Below, in pieces: positions 46,872 through 55,499 of a stretch of DNA of 64,000 nucleotides. The notes beneath the pieces are model-generated. The model saw only the letters and a list, made by a program, of their open reading frames with translations, had not been told where the DNA came from and ran no database searches. The stretch is from Aminobacter sp. HY435 (GTDB lineage: Bacteria; Pseudomonadota; Alphaproteobacteria; Rhizobiales; Rhizobiaceae): NCBI RefSeq assembly GCF_027568395.1, contig NZ_JANKZL010000013.1, positions 124,001 to 188,000 on the forward strand, in the 5' to 3' direction. The number at the start of each line of letters is the position of its first letter. Within the stretch, counting starts at the first letter, position 1. A program made the translations under genes and the position numbers.

Positions 46872-47605
46872 GCGCATCCACCCCCAACCAGACCTTGCGC
46901 GCCATGCCGCGCGAAATGCGGATGATGAGCGAACGCATCCTGTCGATGACCGGATTGCCGAAGGGCGTGTTCCTCCTCGTGCCGGACCTCGTGATGTATT
47001 CGCAAAGGCTCGGGCTTGGCGGTTTCGCCCTGCTCGAAACGCGCTTCGACGCCTTCTGCGAGGCGAGGCCGGAAGCCGTTTCAATCGTCTCGGAAAAGGA
47101 CGGCAGCCTGTATCTCGGCGGCAGCGGCCAGCATGCCTGGCTCGTGTTGCCGGCGGTGATCGACCTGCTCGGCGAACTTGCAGATCGCTTCGGCCAGGCT
47201 GAAGTTTCGGTCAGCGATGTCGTCGATGCGGCAGAGCTGAAAGTCGCAGAGGCATTCGGCTGCCGCTCCGGCCTGTCGGTGACGGTCACGACCGACGGGG
47301 CAGAGGTTGTGCTTCGCGCGGCGCGACGTCCGCTCTGCGGCGACGAGCGCAGCGACGACCCGCTGCTGTGGGATCTGCTGGAGAACGGCATCGGGGTCGA
47401 TGCCGAGCTGTGGTGGCGGATCTACTACATGGCCAAGAAGGCGCTCGCGCCCGACAGCGTCGTTTCGCGCCGCCATGCCGGCCCGATGATCGTCACCAAC
47501 GACGGCACTGTCATTGGCCGCAAGGACAATGACGACGAGACCGACGTCAGCTTCCTGACGGCGCCGCGTCCGACCGAAACCCGAACCGAAAGCACAAACT
47601 CATGA
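46868..47605 (+). CDS. Protein of unknown function, 245 aa
   Basis: I do not recognise this family. The start ATG 46868 overlaps the 573-aa gene by 4 nt and the stop overlaps the next gene by 4 nt, so it is translated in step with both. Residues about 15-70 (MRMMSERILSMTGLPKGVFLLVPDLVMYSQRLGLGGFALLE) are mildly hydrophobic with a small alpha-helical look; the middle is mixed alpha/beta. No catalytic motif is clear. It may be a partner subunit of the 573-aa protein, as the two are coupled. Confidence 0.75.
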   Translation: MSASTPNQTLRAMPREMRMMSERILSMTGLPKGVFLLVPDLVMYSQRLGLGGFALLETRFDAFCEARPEAVSIVSEKDGSLYLGGSGQHAWLVLPAVIDLLGELADRFGQAEVSVSDVVDAAELKVAEAFGCRSGLSVTVTTDGAEVVLRAARRPLCGDERSDDPLLWDLLENGIGVDAELWWRIYYMAKKALAPDSVVSRRHAGPMIVTNDGTVIGRKDNDDETDVSFLTAPRPTETRTESTNS

Positions 47606-48573
47606 TCATCGACGGATTGCAGTGCGGTCACTTCGACCGGGCGGCGTTTCAATCGCTGCAGACAGCCAAGGTCGGCGGCGTGGTCGTCACGTGCGGCTTC
47701 TGGGAAGGCGCCGTCGAATCCCTGGACGCGCTCGGTCGCTGGCGCGACCTGGTGCGTGACAACGCCGATGTCGCCGAGATCGCCACGACCGCCCAGGCCG
47801 TCGAGCGGATCGGGCGCGAAGGCAAGGTGGCGGTGATCTTGGGCTACCAGAATGCCAACCTGTTCGAGGGCCGCATCCGCTTCGTCGAAATGTTCGCCGA
47901 ACTTGGCGTGCGCGTCGTCCAGCTCACCTACAACAACCAGAACGAACTGGCTGGCAGCTGCTATGAGGCCGAGGATTCGGGTCTCGCACGCTTCGGCAAG
48001 GAAGTGGTTCGCGAAATGAACGCGGCGGGCATCCTTGTCGATTGCAGCCATGTCGGCGACCGCTCCACGCTTGATGCGGTCGAGGCGTCCGGCAAGCCGA
48101 TCGCGGTGACGCATGCCAATGCGCGCTCGCTGTTCGACCACAAGCGCAACAAGTCGGACGACGTGCTCAAAGCGCTCGGCCAGACCGGCGGCGTGATCGG
48201 CTGCGCGGCCTACCGCAACATCACCGGCGACGACTACTGCCGGACGATCGAGGCCTGGTGCGGCATGGTTGCGCGCACCGCGGAGATCGCCGGCGTCGAC
48301 TCGGTGGCCATCGGCACCGATCGCAGCCACAATTTCACGGCGCCCGACTATGCATGGATGCGCCAAGGCCGCTGGACGCGTGGCGCGGACTACGGCGCCA
48401 GCGCCGCCGGACGGCCGCTGAAGGCGCCTCCGCCGGATTGGTTCCAGACCGTCGAGGACATGAACGTCATTCCCGATGGCCTGCGTGCTGTCGGATTCTC
48501 GAAGGAGGATGTGGCGAAGATCACGCACGGGAACTGGCTCCGCCTCTACGAGGCGACGTTTAGAAAAGCCTGA
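47602..48573 (+). CDS. M19-type membrane dipeptidase homologue with altered N-terminal motif
   Basis: This 323-aa amidohydrolase-fold protein matches renal dipeptidase (M19) from about residue 100: TYNNQNELAGSCYEAEDSGL with the bridging glutamate, ILVDCSHVGDRSTLDAVE and PIAVTHANARSL with metal-binding histidines, and SVAIGTDRSHNF. The usual N-terminal DGHxD that binds the first zinc is changed: the protein starts MIIDGLQCGHFD, so the HxD is either shifted by four residues or lost. It would cleave a dipeptide or a related amide, lactam or N-acyl compound imported by the adjacent ABC system. No signal peptide: cytoplasmic. Confidence 0.85.
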   Translation: MIIDGLQCGHFDRAAFQSLQTAKVGGVVVTCGFWEGAVESLDALGRWRDLVRDNADVAEIATTAQAVERIGREGKVAVILGYQNANLFEGRIRFVEMFAELGVRVVQLTYNNQNELAGSCYEAEDSGLARFGKEVVREMNAAGILVDCSHVGDRSTLDAVEASGKPIAVTHANARSLFDHKRNKSDDVLKALGQTGGVIGCAAYRNITGDDYCRTIEAWCGMVARTAEIAGVDSVAIGTDRSHNFTAPDYAWMRQGRWTRGADYGASAAGRPLKAPPPDWFQTVEDMNVIPDGLRAVGFSKEDVAKITHGNWLRLYEATFRKA

Positions 48574-48596
48574 GGCTTTGAAGAGGAGGAATTCAC

Positions 48597-49646
48597 ATGA
48601 CTGACCAGACCAAGAACCTAGGCTTCTGGATGCTTGACCGCCGCGCCTTCCTGAAGAGCGCCGGCGCGGCACTGACAACCACGCTCGCCATGCCACACAT
48701 TGCGCGGGCGCAAAGCAACGAACTCTACATCAACACCTGGGGCGGACCGTGGGAAGAGGCGGCACGCGCCAACCTCTTCGACCCGTTCACTGCCGAGACG
48801 GGCATTAAGATCCGCACGCTGTCGCCGGTGTCCTTCGCCAAGCTCGCGCAGCAGACCAAGACCGGCGTCTACGAGTTCGACATCACCACGCTGGGCGCAG
48901 GCGAGCTTGTCCGCGCCAACCAGGCCGGCATCATCGAGCCGCTGACCGAACCCTACAAGGGCGGCCTCTACGAGAACGGCGTCGCCTCGCACGCCTTCGC
49001 CACCGTGATTGGCTGGCGCACCGACAAGTTCCAGGAAGGTCCCAAGAACTGGGCCGAATTCTGGGATGTCGAGAAGTTCCCCGGCGCCCGCTCGCTGCAG
49101 CGCTATGCGGCGCGCGTCCTGCCGATCGCGCTGTTGGCCGATGGCGTCGAGGTCAAGGATCTCTACCCGCTAGACATCGACCGCGCCTTTGCCTCGCTCG
49201 ACCGCATCAAGGACCATATCCGCGTGTGGTGGACGGCGGGCGCCCAGTCGACGCAGATCCTGCGTGACGGCGAGGTCGATCTCATCGGTATCTGGCACGG
49301 TCGTTTCTACGAGGCCGAAGCCGCTGGCGCGCCGGTCGCGATGACCTGGAACCAGGGCGAGATCGATCGCGCCTACTGGGTCGTCGCCAAGGGTACGCCG
49401 AATGCCGAGAACGCCAAGAAGTTCATCGAGTTCGCAACCAGCGGCAAGCCCCTGGCCGGATTCACGATGCAGGCCGACTACGGCCCGCTCAACCCGGCGG
49501 CCAATGAGTTCGTGTCCGAGGAAGCCGCCAAGCGCATGCCGACCTCGCCGGCAAATTATGCGCAGACCTTCGAGCAGGACATGGCCAATTTCGGTGACGA
49601 TCCAGCAGCAGTTGCCGAGCGTTTCGAGGAATGGGTCGCCGGCTGA
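48597..49646 (+). CDS. Polyamine/opine-type ABC transporter binding protein, Tat signal
   Basis: This 349-aa periplasmic binding protein is of the PotD-like family. A twin-arginine signal is clear: DRRAFLKSAGAALTTTLAMPHIARAQS near residues 14-40. The mature protein starts NELYINTWGGPWEEAARANLFDPF, typical of putrescine/spermidine-like and opine receptors; a FDITTLGAGELVRANQAGIIEPL segment follows. Export in folded form is common for this group in rhizobia. It is the first of four genes for a PotABCD-type importer. The ligand is a small cationic or amino compound, not necessarily a polyamine. Confidence 0.9.
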   Translation: MTDQTKNLGFWMLDRRAFLKSAGAALTTTLAMPHIARAQSNELYINTWGGPWEEAARANLFDPFTAETGIKIRTLSPVSFAKLAQQTKTGVYEFDITTLGAGELVRANQAGIIEPLTEPYKGGLYENGVASHAFATVIGWRTDKFQEGPKNWAEFWDVEKFPGARSLQRYAARVLPIALLADGVEVKDLYPLDIDRAFASLDRIKDHIRVWWTAGAQSTQILRDGEVDLIGIWHGRFYEAEAAGAPVAMTWNQGEIDRAYWVVAKGTPNAENAKKFIEFATSGKPLAGFTMQADYGPLNPAANEFVSEEAAKRMPTSPANYAQTFEQDMANFGDDPAAVAERFEEWVAG

Positions 49647-49727
49647 GCCGCGTTAACGTCGCAAATAAACTGATGTCGCGCCGCAATGGCGCGGCATCGC
49701 TTTCAGGCTAGATCAAGGGGAACCGCG

Positions 49728-50576
49728 ATGACCGTCAGCATCGCAAGACTGAGCGCCAAAACCGAACTGTGGCCGTGGCTTCTGCTCGCGCCGCTGGCGG
49801 TCTACATGGCTGTGTTCTTTCTTGTCCCGCTCGCCGATGTCGCCATCATGAGCGTCACCGAGCCGCGCCCGACGCTTGCGAACTACGAGCGCGTTCTGAC
49901 GACGGCGCTCTATCAGCGGGTTTTCATCAACACCTTCGTCACCGCGATCGTCGTGACCCTGTGCTGCCTGTTGGTAGGCTATCCGCTCGCCTATCTGATG
50001 GCCAACAGCAACCCGCGCACGGCGATGCTGATCCTGCTGCTGGTGACCATGAGTTTCTGGACCAGCTTCCTGGTTCGCACCTACGCCTGGATGGTGCTGC
50101 TCGGCAACAACGGGCCGCTGGTGTGGCTGCTCTCCACGCTTGGCATGGACAAGCCGCCACAGCTTCTGTTCACGCGTTTCTCGTCGACACTCGCCATGGT
50201 CCACATCCTGGCGCCTTACATGATCATGAACATCTATTCGGTGATGCGGAAGATCGACCCGACGCTGATCCGTTCGGCCGAGAGCCTGGGCGCGCGGGGC
50301 ATGTCGCTGTTCCGCCACGTCTATCTGCCCCTGACCGCGCCTGGCATCGCCAACGGTTCAGTGCTGGTCTTCGTCATCTGCCTCGGCTTCTACGTCACGC
50401 CCGTGCTGCTCGGCAGCCCGCGCGAACAGATGATTGCCGGGCTGATCGGCAACCAGATCGATGAGTTCCTAGCCTTCGGCATGGGATCGGCAATGGCAAT
50501 GGTACTGCTCTTCGTGACGCTGGTGATCCTGACGATCTACCACCGCCGCTTCGGGCTCGACAAACTGTGGGGTTGA
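49728..50576 (+). CDS. ABC transporter permease, PotB-type
   Basis: This 282-aa inner-membrane permease has six hydrophobic segments. The ATPase-coupling loop reads SAESLGARGMSLFRHVYLPLTAPGI, as in PotB. ATG 49728 lies behind AAGGGGAACC. It pairs with the following permease. The 81-bp gap before it has no clear terminator. Confidence 0.92.
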   Translation: MTVSIARLSAKTELWPWLLLAPLAVYMAVFFLVPLADVAIMSVTEPRPTLANYERVLTTALYQRVFINTFVTAIVVTLCCLLVGYPLAYLMANSNPRTAMLILLLVTMSFWTSFLVRTYAWMVLLGNNGPLVWLLSTLGMDKPPQLLFTRFSSTLAMVHILAPYMIMNIYSVMRKIDPTLIRSAESLGARGMSLFRHVYLPLTAPGIANGSVLVFVICLGFYVTPVLLGSPREQMIAGLIGNQIDEFLAFGMGSAMAMVLLFVTLVILTIYHRRFGLDKLWG

Positions 50577-50578
50577 CC

Positions 50579-51367
50579 ATGGACCGCTTCATGCGCTGGC
50601 TCGGGATTGCGGTCGTCGTCTTCATCGCTGCGCCGTTGGTGATCGTGGTGCCGATGTCGTTTTCGAACGCACGTTCGCTGCAGTTCCCGCCGCCGGGATA
50701 CAGCTTCGGCTACTACCAAGCCTACTTCACCGACATGAGCTGGCTGGTGCCGACGTGGAATAGCATCCTGATCGCCACGGCGACGACGGTGCTGACCATG
50801 CTTTTGGTCGTGCCGGCGACGTTCGCACTGGTCAGGCACAAGTTCCGGGGCAAAGGCATCGCCGACCTGATGATGCTTATGCCGCTGGCGGTTCCGCACA
50901 TTGTCATGGCGGTCGGCTACTATTCCTACTTCGGCAATGTCGGCATCGTTCACACCCATCTTGGGGTGATCCTTGCCCATACCTGCCTGTCGGTGCCGAT
51001 CGCCTTCCTCGTGCTGTCGGCCAACCTGAAAGGATTCGACCGGACGCTCGAGCGCGCGGCGCTGAGCCTAGGCGCAAGCCCGACCAAGACGTTCATCCAT
51101 GTCACGCTGCCGATCCTGCGGCCGGGCCTGATCATTTCGGCGCTGTTCGCCTTCGTGCAGTCGTTCGACGAAACAGTGGTAGCGATCTTTATCTCCGGGC
51201 GCGGCGCCGAAACACTGCCGCGCAAGATGTTCGACAGCATCCGGCAGGAGGCAGATCCGGTCATCGCCGTCATCTCAACCCTTCTGTTCCTCGCGGTGAT
51301 CGTGGGCGTGACCGCGCCCCTGCTGGTCGCGCGCATTCGCAGCCGCCGCACGCCCGCAACCGCCTGA
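50579..51367 (+). CDS. ABC transporter permease, PotC-type
   Basis: This 262-aa inner-membrane permease has six hydrophobic segments and the coupling loop RAALSLGASPTKTFIHVTLPILRPGLI. The ATG at 50579 is 2 nt past the stop of the PotB-type gene. Together they form the channel of the importer. Confidence 0.92.
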   Translation: MDRFMRWLGIAVVVFIAAPLVIVVPMSFSNARSLQFPPPGYSFGYYQAYFTDMSWLVPTWNSILIATATTVLTMLLVVPATFALVRHKFRGKGIADLMMLMPLAVPHIVMAVGYYSYFGNVGIVHTHLGVILAHTCLSVPIAFLVLSANLKGFDRTLERAALSLGASPTKTFIHVTLPILRPGLIISALFAFVQSFDETVVAIFISGRGAETLPRKMFDSIRQEADPVIAVISTLLFLAVIVGVTAPLLVARIRSRRTPATA

Positions 51368-51407
51368 AATCCAATCGGCATGCCGGACATGCCAACAAGG
51401 AGTCGTC

Positions 51408-52472
51408 ATGAGCAGCTATCTCAAGCTATCCGGCATCTCGAAGTCCTATGGTCAGTTCACCGCCCTGCAAACGGTCGACCTGGATATCAAAAAGGGTGAG
51501 TTCGTTACCTTCCTCGGTCCATCCGGCTCCGGCAAGACGACGACGCTGATGATCATCGCCGGCTTCGAGCAGGCGACGTCGGGTTCGGTCGAGGTAAACG
51601 GCAAGTCGCTGTTCGGCCTTGCCCCCCACGAGCGCAACATCGGCATCGTCTTCCAGAACTATGGTCTGTTCCCGCACAAGACGGCGGCGCAGAACGTCTA
51701 TTTCCCGCTGCAGATGCGCGGCATCAACAAGGCCGCAGGCATGAGGAAGGCGGAAGAGATGCTCGACCTGGTCGGGCTCCAGGGATTCGGCCACCGCTAC
51801 CCCAAGGAACTCTCCGGCGGCCAGCAGCAGCGCGTGGCGCTCGCCCGCGCTTTGGTCTTCGAACCGTCGCTCCTGCTGCTCGACGAACCGCTCGGCGCGC
51901 TCGACAAGAACCTTCGCGAGCAGATGCAGATCGAGATCAAGCGCATCCAGCGCGCCCTCGGCGTGACGACGATCTTCGTCACCCACGACCAATCTGAAGC
52001 CATGTCGATGTCGGACAGGATCGTTGTCTTCGAGAAAGGGCGCATCCAGCAGGTGGCGACGCCGCTGGATATCTATCACCGGCCCGAGACCAAGTTCGTT
52101 GCGGGGTTCATCGGCGAGAGCAACCTCGTCGATGCCAAGGTCTCCGATGCGGCGAAGGGCGAGGCCAGGAGCGCCGCGCTCGGCAAGGTCGAATATGCGG
52201 TGACGGACAAGGTCGCCAACGACAATGACGTGACGCTGATGATCCGGCCCGAGCACATCCGCCTGTCTCGCAACCCCATCGAGGGCCGCAAGAACGTGCG
52301 CATGAAGGTCGAGACCATCGTCAACTACGGCGACAACGCGCTCGTCATCGGCATGGTCGAGGGCCAGCCGATGCGGGTGCGCGTTCTCGGCGCCGATGTC
52401 GTCATCATCCGGGAAGGCGAGGAGTTCTGCATCAGCTGGACCCGCGATTCCGTCTACATGATTGCCAAGTAA
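51408..52472 (+). CDS. ABC transporter ATPase, PotA-type
   Basis: This 354-aa ATPase has Walker A GPSGSGKTTTLMI (about residues 36-48), signature LSGGQQQRVALARAL, Walker B LLLDEPLGALD and switch histidine in VTHDQSEAMSM. A C-terminal TOBE domain follows (MIRPEHIRLSRNPIEGRKNVRMKVE). It energises the importer of this operon. An AAGGAG ribosome site precedes the ATG. Confidence 0.94.
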   Translation: MSSYLKLSGISKSYGQFTALQTVDLDIKKGEFVTFLGPSGSGKTTTLMIIAGFEQATSGSVEVNGKSLFGLAPHERNIGIVFQNYGLFPHKTAAQNVYFPLQMRGINKAAGMRKAEEMLDLVGLQGFGHRYPKELSGGQQQRVALARALVFEPSLLLLDEPLGALDKNLREQMQIEIKRIQRALGVTTIFVTHDQSEAMSMSDRIVVFEKGRIQQVATPLDIYHRPETKFVAGFIGESNLVDAKVSDAAKGEARSAALGKVEYAVTDKVANDNDVTLMIRPEHIRLSRNPIEGRKNVRMKVETIVNYGDNALVIGMVEGQPMRVRVLGADVVIIREGEEFCISWTRDSVYMIAK

Positions 52473-52494
52473 CCCCGGACCCGTGGAGACCGAC

Positions 52495-52884
52495 ATGAAC
52501 GCGACCGTCGACGCCAGCCTGCTTGCCGATGCGATCACGCGCTTTGGCGCCGGCGCCCGCGCCAGCCTGGCCTCTGCCCACAACGGCACCGGATATTTCG
52601 CGGTGACGCCGCAGGCGCCCTACGACCCGGCGCTCAGCACAGCCGAGCAGACGGCACAACTGCTGGCCAAGGCCGAGGCGCGTCTGGCCGAGATTGGCAG
52701 CAGCAAGGGCCGGCTGCTCTTCGTCGCCATCATACTCGCCGACCTTGCAGACTATGCCGAGATGAATGCTGTCTGGGACGGCTGGGTAAGCGACGTGACG
52801 CCTCCGGCCCGAGCCTGCTTCGGCGCGCCGCTGGCGAACCCTGCGCTGAAGGTCGAGATGATGATGATCTGCGCGGTGCAATAG
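52495..52884 (+). CDS. RidA/YjgF-family protein
   Basis: This 129-aa RidA-fold protein shows TAEQTAQLLAKAEARLAEIGSSKGRLLFVAIILADLADYAEMNAVWDGWV and the family end PPARACFGAPLANPALKVEMMMICAV. The conserved arginine of the active-site pocket is present in ARACFG. ATG 52495 is chosen behind GTGGAG; a longer frame overlaps the ATPase gene. Its presence as the last gene suggests that the operon breaks down a compound giving an enamine/imine, such as an amino acid or its dehydro-derivative. It is 37 bp from an IS tip. Confidence 0.9.
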   Translation: MNATVDASLLADAITRFGAGARASLASAHNGTGYFAVTPQAPYDPALSTAEQTAQLLAKAEARLAEIGSSKGRLLFVAIILADLADYAEMNAVWDGWVSDVTPPARACFGAPLANPALKVEMMMICAVQ

Positions 52885-52920
52885 CCGCGCGTTTCCTTGG
52901 TTCCACGCGAGGCCACGCAG

Positions 52921-52939
52921 AAAAGTTTGCAACACAACC
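52921..52939 (-). mobile_element. 19-bp tip of the IS6-like element
   Basis: AAAGTTTGCAACACAACC and one preceding A match the right end of the intact element (39038-39056) exactly. The tip points right, toward the Liv-type operon, while the remnant at 30908 points left. The rest of that copy is gone. The remaining 138 bp to the next gene holds no recognisable feature. Confidence 0.75.
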
Positions 52940-53077
52940 TTATTCTCGACCTCGTGAGCGAGCAAAGCGGGCGGAGAGTGTCGGGAATCCATGCCGTGAC
53001 ATCAATCGCGCATGAAACGGTGCAGCACGGAACTCCTGGCGCATCCAACGATCCCAACGGCAAAGAACCGGCCCGGT

Positions 53078-53764
53078 TCACACCCCGAGATAGCGGTCCT
53101 GCAGTTCGGGCGTCAGCGCATCCGGTGCGCCTTCAAAAGCCGTCATGCCTTTTTCCAGCACGAAGCAGCGGTCGGCTACCGGCAGCAGTTCCGCCAGTGT
53201 CTTGTCGACGACGAGGATCGACTGGCCCGCTGCCTTGAGCTTGCGGATAGCGGTCCAGATGTCGTGGCGGATGACCGGGGCCAGCCCCTCCGTCGCCTCG
53301 TCGAGGATCAGCAGGCTGGGGTTGGTCATCAGTGCGCGACCGATGGCCAGCATCTGCTGTTCGCCGCCCGACAGCGTGTTGGCATACTGGTCGCGGCGCT
53401 CGCCGAGACGTGGGAACAGGGCGACCACCTTGTCATAGGTCCAGTCGCTGCCGCGGGCTGCGGCGACGAGGTTTTCGAACACCGTCAGGTTGGGAAAGCA
53501 GCGCCGTCCTTCCGGCACCAGGCCAAGGCCGAGGCGGGCGATGCGGTGCGGCCGCATGCCTGCGACCTGGCGGCCGGCAAAGCCGATCGAGCCGGCGCGC
53601 GGCCTGACAAGGCCGAGAATGGAATTGATCGTCGTCGTCTTGCCCATGCCGTTGCGCCCCATCAGGGCGACGACCTCGCCCTCCCTGACGTCGAGGGTCA
53701 CGCCAAACAGCGCCTGCGAGGCTCCGTAGAAGGTTTCGACGCCCTTGAGTTCGAGCAGGCTCAC
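53078..53764 (-). CDS. Liv-type ABC transporter ATPase (LivF family)
   Basis: This 228-aa ATPase is the LivF-type subunit. Walker A is GRNGMGKTTTIN, the signature LSGGEQQMLAIGRAL and Walker B LLILDEATEGLAP. It is the last gene of the operon beginning with the CoA ligase at 60243. The operon also holds tryptophan dioxygenase, so the substrate is more likely an aromatic amino acid or anthranilate than a branched-chain amino acid. Confidence 0.92.
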   Translation of the reverse strand: MSLLELKGVETFYGASQALFGVTLDVREGEVVALMGRNGMGKTTTINSILGLVRPRAGSIGFAGRQVAGMRPHRIARLGLGLVPEGRRCFPNLTVFENLVAAARGSDWTYDKVVALFPRLGERRDQYANTLSGGEQQMLAIGRALMTNPSLLILDEATEGLAPVIRHDIWTAIRKLKAAGQSILVVDKTLAELLPVADRCFVLEKGMTAFEGAPDALTPELQDRYLGV

Positions 53765-54510
53765 GCGGCTTCTCCGAGATAGGCCCGGCGGACTTCGGGG
53801 TCGTTGCGGATTTCATCGACCGAGCCGGTGGCGATGACGCGTCCGTAGACCAGCACCGAGATGCGGTCGGCGAGCGCGAAGACCGCGTCCATGTCGTGCT
53901 CGACGAGCAGGATCGGCGCTTGCTTGCGCAAGCCGTCGAGGAACCTGGTCAGCGCCTTGGAGCCTTCCGGTCCCATGCCGGCCATCGGCTCGTCGAACAG
54001 GAACGCCTTCGAGCCGAGCGCCAGCGCAATGGCGATCTCGAGCTGGCGGCGTTCGCCGTGCGACAACTCGGCTGCCGGCAGATGCGCACGCGCGGCCAGC
54101 CCGACGCGCTCGAGCATGGCCATCGCCGGCCCGGTCAGGCTGCGGTCGGACATCACCGGGCGGAAGAAGCGGAAGCTCGATCCCTGCTGCGCCTGCACCG
54201 CGAGCATGACGTTGCGCAGCGCCGAAAATTCCTGTGCCAGCGACGAGATCTGGAAGCTGCGGCCGAGGCCGAGCCGGGCGCGCGCCGCCATGTCGAGCCC
54301 GGAGATGTCCTGGCCGAGGAAGCGGATGGTGCCGCTGTCTGGGCGGAACGTGCCCGAAATCTGGTGGATCAGTGTGCTCTTGCCGGCGCCATTCGGCCCG
54401 ATCAGTGCATGAATCTCGCCGGGCATGAGGGTCAGGCTGACGCCGTCGGTCGCCTTCAGCGCGCCGAAGCTTTTCTGCAGGTCGCGGATTTCGAGGATGG
54501 GCTCAGCCAT
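53761..54510 (-). CDS. Liv-type ABC transporter ATPase (LivG family)
   Basis: This 249-aa ATPase is the LivG-type partner. Walker A is GPNGAGKSTLIHQ, the signature LSHGERRQLEIAIALAL and Walker B FLFDEPMAGMGP. The C-terminal extension typical of LivG is present (GRVIATGSVDEIRNDPEVRRAYLGE). ATG 54508-54510 (MAEPILEI) is chosen; it overlaps the LivM-type gene by 8 nt. Its stop overlaps the LivF-type gene by 4 nt. Confidence 0.92.
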   Translation of the reverse strand: MAEPILEIRDLQKSFGALKATDGVSLTLMPGEIHALIGPNGAGKSTLIHQISGTFRPDSGTIRFLGQDISGLDMAARARLGLGRSFQISSLAQEFSALRNVMLAVQAQQGSSFRFFRPVMSDRSLTGPAMAMLERVGLAARAHLPAAELSHGERRQLEIAIALALGSKAFLFDEPMAGMGPEGSKALTRFLDGLRKQAPILLVEHDMDAVFALADRISVLVYGRVIATGSVDEIRNDPEVRRAYLGEAA

Positions 54511-55492
54511 GTCGCGCCTTTCCGGCCAGAAGTCCGAGCAACCCGCCGCGCGCAAACAGCACGACACCGAGCAGGATCAGCCCGAGGAAGAACTGCCAGC
54601 GTTCGGTGATGCCGCCGAGCGCATATTCGATCAGCACGTAGAGCATCGCGCCGGCGACGGGTCCGAACAGCCGGCCCTTGCCGCCGAGGATGATGAGGAC
54701 GATCAGTTCGCCCGACATGTGCCAGGACAGCATCGAGGGGCTGACGAACTTGTTGAGGTCGGCAAACAGCGCGCCGGCGACGCCGGTGACCATCGCCGAG
54801 ATGATGAAGGCGACAAGACGGATGTTGAAGGGTGCGATGCCGACGGCGGCAAGCCGGGTAGCGTTCTGCCGCGCCGCCTGGAGCGCAGCGCCGAAGCGCG
54901 ATCCGCGCAGCAGCCAGAACAGGCCGAGCGCCGCCATCAGCAGGGCGTAGCAGATCAGGAAATAGGGCAGCGGCTGGGCCGTGTTGACGCCCGGGAACTC
55001 GTTGCGGACGTAGATCGACAGCCCGTCTTCACCGCCATAGGCCGGCCACGACACGGCGAAGTAGTAGATCATCTGCGCGAAGGCGAGCGTGATCATGATG
55101 AAGTAGACGCCCGTCGTGCGCAGGCTGATCGCGCCGATCGGCAGCGCGACGAGGCCGCAAACGATCAGCGCGACGAGCCAGATGACCAGCATCGAGGCCG
55201 TGCCGGGGATGCCGGCAAGCAACGGTACGCCGTCGAAGGCATGGGTCGCCAGGATGCCGGCGGCGTAACCGCCGATGCCGAAGAAGGCGGCATGGCCGAA
55301 CGATACCAGGCCGCCGAGGCCGAGCGCGATGTTGAGGCCAACGGCTGCGAGCGCGAGGATCGCGATGCGGGTGGCCAGCGTGATGTAGAAGGGTTCGCCC
55401 ATTGTCTGCGCGGCCAGCGGGAAGCCGAGCAGCAGCAGCGCCAGTATGGTATTGACGACGGTTTCGCGGGTCATGAAGGGTGCTTTGGTCAT
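54503..55492 (-). CDS. Liv-type ABC transporter permease (LivM family)
   Basis: This 329-aa inner-membrane protein has about ten hydrophobic segments. The conserved LivM region GLGGLVSFGHAAFFGIGGYAAGIL and the coupling segment GAALQAARQNATRLAAVGIAPFNIRLVAFIISA are clear. Start at ATG 55490-55492 (MTKAPFMTR), 8 nt after the LivH-type stop. Confidence 0.92.
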   Translation of the reverse strand: MTKAPFMTRETVVNTILALLLLGFPLAAQTMGEPFYITLATRIAILALAAVGLNIALGLGGLVSFGHAAFFGIGGYAAGILATHAFDGVPLLAGIPGTASMLVIWLVALIVCGLVALPIGAISLRTTGVYFIMITLAFAQMIYYFAVSWPAYGGEDGLSIYVRNEFPGVNTAQPLPYFLICYALLMAALGLFWLLRGSRFGAALQAARQNATRLAAVGIAPFNIRLVAFIISAMVTGVAGALFADLNKFVSPSMLSWHMSGELIVLIILGGKGRLFGPVAGAMLYVLIEYALGGITERWQFFLGLILLGVVLFARGGLLGLLAGKARHG

Positions 55493-55499
55493 CGCCGCC

